Below, piece after piece: positions 58,546-64,000 of a stretch of DNA of 64,000 nucleotides. Origin of the DNA: Pseudomonas fluorescens (GTDB lineage Bacteria; Pseudomonadota; Gammaproteobacteria; Pseudomonadales; Pseudomonadaceae); the NCBI RefSeq assembly GCF_040448305.1, contig NZ_CP148752.1:4836001-4900000 (forward strand), given 5' to 3'. Numbering within the stretch: the first letter of the stretch is position 1; each line of letters opens with the position of its first letter. Both the position numbers and the translations under genes were made by a program. A model generated the notes under the pieces. The model made no database searches and was not told where the DNA came from. It saw only the letters and a program-made list of their open reading frames with translations.

Positions 58546-59034
58546 TCAGCCACTCTGTTGCTCGTGGGACTTGGCATTGTCGATCAAAAACTGCTCGATA
58601 TTGTTCATTTGCTCCTCCCAACCACGACTGTCCATGCGGAAAGCCCTTTCGCGACGGGCCTGGGGAATGTGATCGAAACCGGACTCGGAGACCTTGAGCA
58701 ACGTGCCGTTGTCCATGTCTTCGAGCTCGAATTTCACCAGTGTGGTGGGCTCCTGGGAGTAATCGACTTCCGGTCTCACGGCATAAGGGTGCCAGCGAAA
58801 CGAAAACAGCCGTTCTGGCTCGACTCGCTCCACCAGTACATTCCAGCGCAAATGCTCATAACCGGGGTAGGTAACCTGCCCCTGGGTCCACTCGCCGGCC
58901 ACAAAACGCTTGCCTTCCAGTGCCACGCCAAACCATTGTCCGAACATTTCGGCATTGGCCAGCACACGCCAGACCTGTGAACGCTTGGCCTTGAGCAGGA
59001 TTTTCCTTTCAATGCGATCAGATGCTGGGTTCAT
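58546..59034 (-). CDS. SRPBCC (AHSA1-like) domain protein
   Basis: A 162-residue single START/Bet v 1-like domain of the activator-of-Hsp90-ATPase type. It has IERKILLKAKRSQVWRVL at the start, FGQWFGV, the central WNVLVERVEPERLFSFRWHP and a C-terminal helix in FRMDSRGWEEQMNNIEQFL. Such domains bind hydrophobic ligands; the ligand is unknown. These genes often sit next to ArsR-type regulators, but none is seen here. Confidence 0.85.
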   Translation of the reverse strand: MNPASDRIERKILLKAKRSQVWRVLANAEMFGQWFGVALEGKRFVAGEWTQGQVTYPGYEHLRWNVLVERVEPERLFSFRWHPYAVRPEVDYSQEPTTLVKFELEDMDNGTLLKVSESGFDHIPQARRERAFRMDSRGWEEQMNNIEQFLIDNAKSHEQQSG

Positions 59035-59232
59035 AAGTCACCTCCTGTACATGAACAGTAGGTCAGTAAGACCACAAGACCAACTTTAAAGTTGTACCAA
59101 TCGGGATGAGCAATCAACCATACCTGAGATATTCGGTCGCATTTGCGTGGATAAGTTCTGGAGCTACCGCAAAATCAGAAGGTCGAAACTGCTAACGTTC
59201 GGCCTCGAAACAGCATCGAAAAGGATAGCGAC

Positions 59233-59631
59233 ATGGAAAACCTGCGCGGCAGTTGCCTGTGCAAGGCCATCGAATACGAACTCGACAGCCTCGACATGCC
59301 CATCAGCCACTGCCATTGCCAAACCTGCCGCAAGGCACACGCAGCGGCTTTTGCATCGACCGCCGGGGTCATGCGCGAGCACTTTCGCTGGACCAAAGGC
59401 CAGGATCGCCTGAGCTGCCATGAATCGTCGCCGGGCAAGTTTCGGTACTTCTGTTCGGCCTGCGGTTCACACCTGATGGCCGAACGGCCGGCCCAGCCCC
59501 ACGTGATCGTTCGGGTGGCGACACTGGATACCGATCCGCGGATGACGCCCCAGGCGCATATCTGGACGGCCCATGACGTGCCATGGCTGGAATACGATTC
59601 GGTGGACAAACACGCGCAATGGCAGGCCTAG
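59233..59631 (+). CDS. GFA/CENP-V domain protein
   Basis: A 132-residue protein of the glutathione-dependent formaldehyde-activating (Gfa) fold. The zinc-binding cysteines are seen in GSCLCKAIEYEL (C8 and C10), SHCHCQTCRKAH and FRYFCSACGSHL. It probably binds one or two zinc ions. Many members are not true formaldehyde-handling enzymes, so no reaction is assigned. An AAGGA ribosome site precedes the ATG. Confidence 0.88.
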   Translation: MENLRGSCLCKAIEYELDSLDMPISHCHCQTCRKAHAAAFASTAGVMREHFRWTKGQDRLSCHESSPGKFRYFCSACGSHLMAERPAQPHVIVRVATLDTDPRMTPQAHIWTAHDVPWLEYDSVDKHAQWQA

Positions 59632-59693
59632 CGGGATGAATACCCCTCGGCGCTACACTGCATCTCTCATTCGGTCACAACGAGCACTCCAGC

Positions 59694-60095
59694 ATGAACC
59701 CACGCTTACTCTTGGCGCTGACGCCCCTGTTGTTCACCTCCATGGCGTTCGCCGTGGACTGCGACAACGCCAGCGACCAGGCGACGATGAACCAGTGCGC
59801 GGCGCAGCAGCATGCGGCCGCCGACAAGGAATTGAATGCGCTGTACCAGCAGATCACTTCGCGACTCAAGAGCAACCCGGACAGCAAGAAGCAGTTGGTG
59901 GGTGCGCAGCGGGCGTGGGTGGCGTTTCGTGATGCCGAGTGCAAGTTCTCGGCGTCCGGGGTGGAAGGCGGGAGTGTGTATCCGCTGATCTACAGCAACT
60001 GCACCACGGAGCTGACCAAGGCACGGGTTCAGACTTTCAAGCAGTACTTGAAGTGTCAGGAGGGGGATATGAGTTGTCCGGTGCCGGGGGTTTGA
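59694..60095 (+). CDS. LprI-like periplasmic protein (DUF1311)
   Basis: A 133-residue secreted protein with a Sec signal peptide cleaved after MAFA (about residue 20). The mature part has the DUF1311 pattern: DCDNASDQATMNQCAAQQ, ADKELNALYQQI, then LVGAQRAWVAFRDAECKF and a last Cys pair (CQEGDMSC). Six cysteines in the mature part suggest three disulfides. The family includes lysozyme inhibitors of the LprI kind; inhibition is not shown for this one. Confidence 0.85.
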   Translation: MNPRLLLALTPLLFTSMAFAVDCDNASDQATMNQCAAQQHAAADKELNALYQQITSRLKSNPDSKKQLVGAQRAWVAFRDAECKFSASGVEGGSVYPLIYSNCTTELTKARVQTFKQYLKCQEGDMSCPVPGV

Positions 60096-60129
60096 TTTTG
60101 TGCTGTTTTTGCGGTGTTTTTGAGGGCCC

Positions 60130-60205
60130 CATCGCGAGCAGGCTCGCTCCCACATTGGATTTGTGGTGTTCACAAAACCTGTGGGAGCGAGCCTGCTCGC
60201 GATAG
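60130..60205. repeat. REPIN downstream of qhpB
   Basis: Inverted REP units at 60130-60155 and 60179-60205 with a short spacer. It lies between the convergent LprI-like and qhpB genes and may end both transcripts. Confidence 0.9.
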
Positions 60206-60225
60206 CGTCAGGTCAGGCGCCGCAA

Positions 60226-61344
60226 TTACCGGACAAAAATCTGCGCCGTGGTAATCGCCATGTCCCCGCCCGGCAGCTTGATGCTGCCCGTCTGCTTCAG
60301 GCTGTCGGCATCAAAGATCGCCACGTCGTTGAACGTCCCTGCCAGGTAGATCTTGCTGCCGTCCTTGTTGAAGGAAATGCAGTAGTAGGAATGATCGAGC
60401 GTGGCGGACTGGAGCATTTTCTTCTGCTTGATGTCGTACTTGGCCAGGCGGTTGAGCACGCCAAACATCAGGTTCGGGTCCTTGGGCGAGCGCATGCCGC
60501 TGAAGTAGATTTCGGTCAAGGGCCCGAAGTCGGTGGTTTCGGTCTTGCCGGTCTTCAGGTCGACACTGAACAGGCCGTACAGGTATTCGGCGGTGGCCGG
60601 GTCCTGTTTCTTGTCCTTGAATTTCGCCGCGGTGTACAGCAGCGAGAAGTCATGCCGGTAGGTCTGCTGGTTCCACACGTAGAGCACGTCGGGCGCGCTG
60701 TAGTTCGGGCGTTTCCAGTGGCGACTGGGGATCAGCACGTCGAACTTTCCGGTTTGCACATTGACCTTGTAGACGTCCGCCCCGGCCACGTACAGCGTGC
60801 CGTCGTCACCGCTCTGCATGATGGTCAGCTGGCGCGGCGCCGGGAAACTGCGCACAGGCTTGGCGTCCATACCGGCGTCGGTCTTGTACACGTCGAGCCG
60901 GGGCTGCTGCACTTCGTAGCGATCGTTCATCATCAGCGTCGGGTTGGCGACGGTGTACAGTTCCTTGCCGTCGTGGCTGACCGTGAAGGCGAACATCGAC
61001 TTGGCCTTCTCACCCGGCTTCTGGGTGATGCTGGCGTGGAACACCTGCTTGCAGTTGTCCAGTTCGACACCATAGACATCCGCATAGTGATTGTTCAGCA
61101 CGTAGGCGGTCTTGCGATCCGGCGACAATTGCACGGAGCCGGGACCGAAGGCGTCGGGCATCTTGCAGGTCTTGAACAGGGTGTCGGTGGCCAGGTCGAT
61201 CACGTGCAGGTTGTTCGGGTAGTTGGTGGTCACCATGTATTCGTGACCGACTTGCAGCGCGGTGTTTTCATCGGCCAGAACACTGACAGAACAGCTGCTC
61301 AGGACGGCGAACGCGGCCAGGCCGCAGGCTTTGAGGTTACGCAT
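60226..61344 (-). CDS. qhpB: Quinohemoprotein amine dehydrogenase beta subunit
   Basis: A 372-residue periplasmic protein with a Sec signal peptide (SVSVLA, about residue 24). It consists of seven beta-propeller blades seen as repeats such as YMVTTNYPNNLHVIDLATDT, QLSPDRKTAYVLNN and FNKDGSKIYLAGTFNDVAIFD. It is the beta subunit of quinohemoprotein amine dehydrogenase, which oxidises primary amines and passes electrons to cytochromes or azurin. Its place directly after qhpC, at the end of the order qhpA-D-C-B, supports the call. No further downstream gene on this strand is in the unit; a REPIN follows. Confidence 0.93.
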   Translation of the reverse strand: MRNLKACGLAAFAVLSSCSVSVLADENTALQVGHEYMVTTNYPNNLHVIDLATDTLFKTCKMPDAFGPGSVQLSPDRKTAYVLNNHYADVYGVELDNCKQVFHASITQKPGEKAKSMFAFTVSHDGKELYTVANPTLMMNDRYEVQQPRLDVYKTDAGMDAKPVRSFPAPRQLTIMQSGDDGTLYVAGADVYKVNVQTGKFDVLIPSRHWKRPNYSAPDVLYVWNQQTYRHDFSLLYTAAKFKDKKQDPATAEYLYGLFSVDLKTGKTETTDFGPLTEIYFSGMRSPKDPNLMFGVLNRLAKYDIKQKKMLQSATLDHSYYCISFNKDGSKIYLAGTFNDVAIFDADSLKQTGSIKLPGGDMAITTAQIFVR

Positions 61345-61365
61345 GCTGGAATCCTTCTTCTGTGA

Positions 61366-61689
61366 TCACTTGTCTTTGGGGAAGACAGTGCCGAGGTTGC
61401 GCCAGTTGTCGTTGGACGCCTGGGCATCCTTGTTCCAGTCCGGGTAGGTGCTCATCATGTCGGGCACCTGGGCCGGCCACCAGCACGGGTCGGAGCAACC
61501 GTAGAGGTCGGCCTCCATCGGCTGGCACAGCGACGACACACCGCCAAACGCATCGATTTCCCAGCCCGGGTCGGTGGTCGAGGCACAACCCGCCACGGAA
61601 CTCATGGCCACCACTTCTTCAATGCGGTTTTCATCCGCGGCCTGATCCAGCTTCAACGCTTTGTTATTGATTGCCTTGAGATGTTTCAT
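61366..61689 (-). CDS. qhpC: Quinohemoprotein amine dehydrogenase gamma subunit (CTQ-bearing)
   Basis: A 107-residue precursor with a 28-residue leader and a mature part of about 79 residues. The residues known to be cross-linked in the Pseudomonas/Paracoccus enzyme are all present at matching spacing: Cys35-Glu44, Cys55-Asp61 and Cys69-Asp77 for thioether bridges, and Cys65 with Trp71 for the cysteine tryptophylquinone cofactor (mature numbers 7, 16, 27, 33, 41, 49, 37 and 43). The peptide is modified in the cytoplasm by QhpD, then exported after leader removal. The ATG at 61689 is one base after the qhpD stop codon, so translation is coupled. It is too short to be noticed by size alone, but its motifs are unmistakable. 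Confidence 0.95.
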   Translation of the reverse strand: MKHLKAINNKALKLDQAADENRIEEVVAMSSVAGCASTTDPGWEIDAFGGVSSLCQPMEADLYGCSDPCWWPAQVPDMMSTYPDWNKDAQASNDNWRNLGTVFPKDK

Positions 61690-61690
61690 A

Positions 61691-63121
61691 TCAGTGAGCC
61701 TTGCGCGGAGTGATGTAACTGCTGATGAACGCAGGGTTATTGGCCATGATCCGGGTGTAGACCTCGATGCCGAAGTCGACCCAGTCACGCATCAGTTCGC
61801 AGTAGTGATAGGTCGGGTGCGTCGGGTCGCCGTAGCGGGCGTAGCTCTCGTGGTAGCAGCCGCCGGAACACAGGTTGCGGATCTGGCAGTCTTCGCAGCC
61901 GGTGTTGGTGCGGTCCAGGCGCTGGGACAGGAAGTCGTTCAACTCCACCTGTTTCACACCGCTGTGGACGTTGCCGAAGGTCGGCAGGCTCGAACCGGTA
62001 AAGCGGTGGCACAGGTTCAGCTCGCCCTTGTGATCCACCGCCAGCATCTTCAGGCCCGCGCCGCATGGCAGGGCTTTCTTGTGGCCTTCGTGGATGTCGG
62101 TGATGAGTTGGTGCAGGTTGGAGAAACCAATGTTGCGGTGCTCCAGCGCTGCTTCCAGATAGCGACGACCAAGGGCCTTCATGTTGGCGAACACCTGCAC
62201 CAGTTCATCGCTGGTGAGGTTGAAGCTGCTGATGTCGCCGGAGGTCACCGGGGCAAAGCCGACTTCGGCAAAACCCAGTTCGTTGAACAGGTGATCCCAG
62301 ATGGTTTCGACGTCGGTCACGCCGGTGGTCAGGGTCACCCGGGCGCCGACCGGGCGGCTGTTGTAGCGCGACAGCAGCATCTCGGCCTTGCGCCGCACCA
62401 CGTCGTAGGTGCCCTGCCCGCCCACGGTGATGCGGTTGCGGTCGTGCACGGTCTTCGGCCCGTCGATGCTGACCGACAGCCCGAAACGGTGGGCGTTGAG
62501 GTAGTCCACGGTTTCTTCGGTGAGCAGCGTGGCGTTGGTGGTCATGACGAATTCGACGAACTTGCCCGCCTCGCGAAAACGCTTTTCACAATAGTCGACC
62601 ATGTACTCGATCAGCTTGCGGTTGCTCAGCGGTTCGCCGCCGAAGAACACCACGGTGAAACGCTCTTCGTCCGGGGATTCGCGCAGCAGCATTTCCACCG
62701 AGGCGATCGCCGTTTCGACGTCCATCTTCTTGCCCGCCGACGGCTTGTCGAGGTCTTCCTTGTAGCAATACGTGCAGCTCAGGTTGCAGCCGGTGTTGAC
62801 GTTGAGCACCACGGTATTGATTGCCGTGCGCTCGACACGCTTGGTGGCGATGTCCGGGGTCAGCGGCGAACCGTCGCTGACCAGTTCCAGGGCCATCAGC
62901 TCGCGCAGGGTCTCGGTGATTTCTTCGCCGTTGAAACGCGCGGCCAGGCGCTGGATCAAGTCGTCCGAGGAGCAGCCGGGGCCGCGCAAGGTATCGATGA
63001 TGGTGCCCGTCAGTTCATCGCTGGCGAACAGCGAACTGCTGGGGATGTGAAACAGCATGCGGTCGGCATCGACCTGCACTTCGTGCAGGTTGCGTTCGAC
63101 CAGATTCAAGATAGCGCCCAT
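61691..63121 (-). CDS. qhpD: QhpD, radical SAM/SPASM peptide cross-linking enzyme
   Basis: A 476-residue radical SAM enzyme that forms the intra-peptide Cys-to-Asp/Glu thioether bonds in the QhpC gamma subunit. The 4Fe-4S cluster for SAM is held by Cys112, Cys116 and Cys119 in CNLSCTYC. The C-terminal SPASM domain uses the cysteines in LPCGAGLKM, LNLCHRF, TGCEDCQIRNLCSGGC and YHYCELM. FVVFFGGEPL-type radical SAM motif 2 is seen as TVVFFGGEPLSNR. The ATG at 63121 follows AGGAGG at proper spacing; the frame is open 15 codons upstream. It lies between qhpA and qhpC, as in known qhp clusters. Confidence 0.95.
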   Translation of the reverse strand: MGAILNLVERNLHEVQVDADRMLFHIPSSSLFASDELTGTIIDTLRGPGCSSDDLIQRLAARFNGEEITETLRELMALELVSDGSPLTPDIATKRVERTAINTVVLNVNTGCNLSCTYCYKEDLDKPSAGKKMDVETAIASVEMLLRESPDEERFTVVFFGGEPLSNRKLIEYMVDYCEKRFREAGKFVEFVMTTNATLLTEETVDYLNAHRFGLSVSIDGPKTVHDRNRITVGGQGTYDVVRRKAEMLLSRYNSRPVGARVTLTTGVTDVETIWDHLFNELGFAEVGFAPVTSGDISSFNLTSDELVQVFANMKALGRRYLEAALEHRNIGFSNLHQLITDIHEGHKKALPCGAGLKMLAVDHKGELNLCHRFTGSSLPTFGNVHSGVKQVELNDFLSQRLDRTNTGCEDCQIRNLCSGGCYHESYARYGDPTHPTYHYCELMRDWVDFGIEVYTRIMANNPAFISSYITPRKAH

Positions 63122-63202
63122 TGCCAACCTCCTGTGCAGGCCCCGCTTGGCGGGGCTTGCGGTCATTCCGAAAAGTGTCTGAAGCCTGTGCTGTCAGCCA
63201 AC

Positions 63203-64000
63203 TCATGGAATGGGTGGATTGTTCCAGCGTTGCACGGTGACGATCATGTGGCCTTCGCCGGTCAGGGATTTCCCTGCGTCGTCGACGGCGGCGATCACCT
63301 TGAGGTTGCCGGCATTGTTGGTGGACATCTTGCGTGCCGGGTTCGGCCCGGCATCGCCCGGGGTGAACACGCCGGTGTCGGCCTGCATGGTGCCGGCGAA
63401 CTTGACGTCTTCGTCTTCCTTGGCGCGGTCGTCGAAGGCTTCGACTTTCCACTGCGCCGGGAACACGCCGATGCGATACGGCTTGCCGTCAGCACCCTTG
63501 CCCCAGGCTTCCGCGTCGAAACGGCCTTGGACTTTCGGCGTCGAACCACCGCCCTCGCCGATCCGCGCCACCGAGAATTCCGGCACGACCTTGACCGAGG
63601 CGATCTTGCTGTACACCGACAGGCTCGGGCCTTTCAACGCGCCGACACTGACCACGCGCACGCCGGGTTGGGCATTGGCCGCCGCCTTGAGCTTGACCTT
63701 GATCCGCTCGGGGCTCTGCTCGACCACTTCGAGCACTTCCACGCCTTTGCCAAAGTCCGGCTTGCCGGTCAGGCCGCTGCCGATCAGGGTCACTTCGGTT
63801 TCGCTGCCGGCCTTCAGATAACCCGGCTGCACCGCCAGCAAACGGTTCGAACCCTGTTTGGCGGCGACGAAGTCCAGACCGCGCTCGTCATGCTCGGCCT
63901 CGAACATCCGGCCCTGCATCGCATTGCCCTGGGCGGCGAACACCTGGCGCATGGTCACGCCATCGATGGTCACGTTGCCGCGCCATTCGTAGCCGGTGTA
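63203..64000 (-). CDS. qhpA: Quinohemoprotein amine dehydrogenase alpha subunit, C-terminal part
   Basis: The frame is open through the right edge, so only the last 265 or so residues are seen. They form the immunoglobulin-like domains of the alpha subunit, with AVQPGYLKAGSETEVTLIGS, VKVVPEFSVARIGEGGG and a C-terminal MIVTVQRWNNPPIP. The di-heme part (two CxxCH motifs) would lie outside the window. Position directly before qhpD supports the call. About 80 bases separate its stop from the qhpD start. Confidence 0.9.
   Translation of the reverse strand, partial: YTGYEWRGNVTIDGVTMRQVFAAQGNAMQGRMFEAEHDERGLDFVAAKQGSNRLLAVQPGYLKAGSETEVTLIGSGLTGKPDFGKGVEVLEVVEQSPERIKVKLKAAANAQPGVRVVSVGALKGPSLSVYSKIASVKVVPEFSVARIGEGGGSTPKVQGRFDAEAWGKGADGKPYRIGVFPAQWKVEAFDDRAKEDEDVKFAGTMQADTGVFTPGDAGPNPARKMSTNNAGNLKVIAAVDDAGKSLTGEGHMIVTVQRWNNPPIP

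Overview
The window is a stretch of chromosome from a fluorescent Pseudomonas of the P. fluorescens group. The evidence is high GC, a near-complete pyoverdine locus in the order known from P. aeruginosa (pvdA, fpvI, pvdRT-opmQ, pvdP, pvdMNO, pvdE, fpvA, then large NRPS genes), and many REPIN palindromes built on the GTGGGAGCGAGC...GCTCGCGA core that is typical of this group.

Layout. 1-3.5 kb: the start of an MgtC-family gene and the Mg2+ P-type ATPase mgtA. 3.5-20.5 kb: pyoverdine precursor supply (pvdA), the ECF sigma factor fpvI (with no fpvR beside it), the tripartite exporter pvdRT-opmQ, the periplasmic maturation enzymes pvdP, pvdM, pvdN and pvdO, the inner-membrane exporter pvdE and the ferripyoverdine receptor fpvA. 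20.7-25.6 kb: a diguanylate cyclase, a hotdog thioesterase, a glyoxalase-fold protein, a small membrane protein, a GNAT acetyltransferase and a DUF6124 gene with a strongly structured leader. 25.7-54.4 kb: an esterase, the 25-kb minus-strand pyoverdine peptide NRPS operon, a type II thioesterase and an MFS transporter. 54.6-60.1 kb: a GH15 hydrolase, a GlxA-type regulator divergent from isonitrile hydratase, an SRPBCC protein, a GFA protein and an LprI-like protein. 60.2-64 kb: quinohemoprotein amine dehydrogenase genes in the order qhpA(partial)-D-C-B.

How the pyoverdine part works. The NRPS operon reads, in order of transcription, C-A-T-E-C-A-T-C / Fe(II)-2OG hydroxylase / C-like-A-T / C-A-T-E-C-A-T-C-A-T-TE. 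Adenylation pocket residues read by eye give Ser, Lys-like, His, Thr, Ser and hydroxyornithine-like. With the two E domains and the hydroxylase this predicts a chromophore-linked peptide D-Ser-Lys-OHHis-D-aThr-Ser-(c)OHOrn. PvdA supplies N5-hydroxyornithine, PvdE moves the precursor to the periplasm, PvdP/M/N/O mature it, PvdRT-OpmQ exports or recycles it, and FpvA takes up the iron complex. pvdL, pvdH, pvdS, fpvR, an mbtH gene and pvdF are not in this window.

Regulation visible in the sequence. Seven sites of the form TAAAT/TAATT-N15/16-CGT (PvdS iron-starvation promoters) lie in front of pvdA, pvdR, pvdP, pvdM, pvdE, the first NRPS gene and the type II thioesterase. Fur-like boxes precede fpvA and, more weakly, fpvI. 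The most noteworthy points are the split hydroxyhistidine module with its degenerate condensation-like 'interface' domain, the missing fpvR, and the structured leader of the DUF6124 gene.
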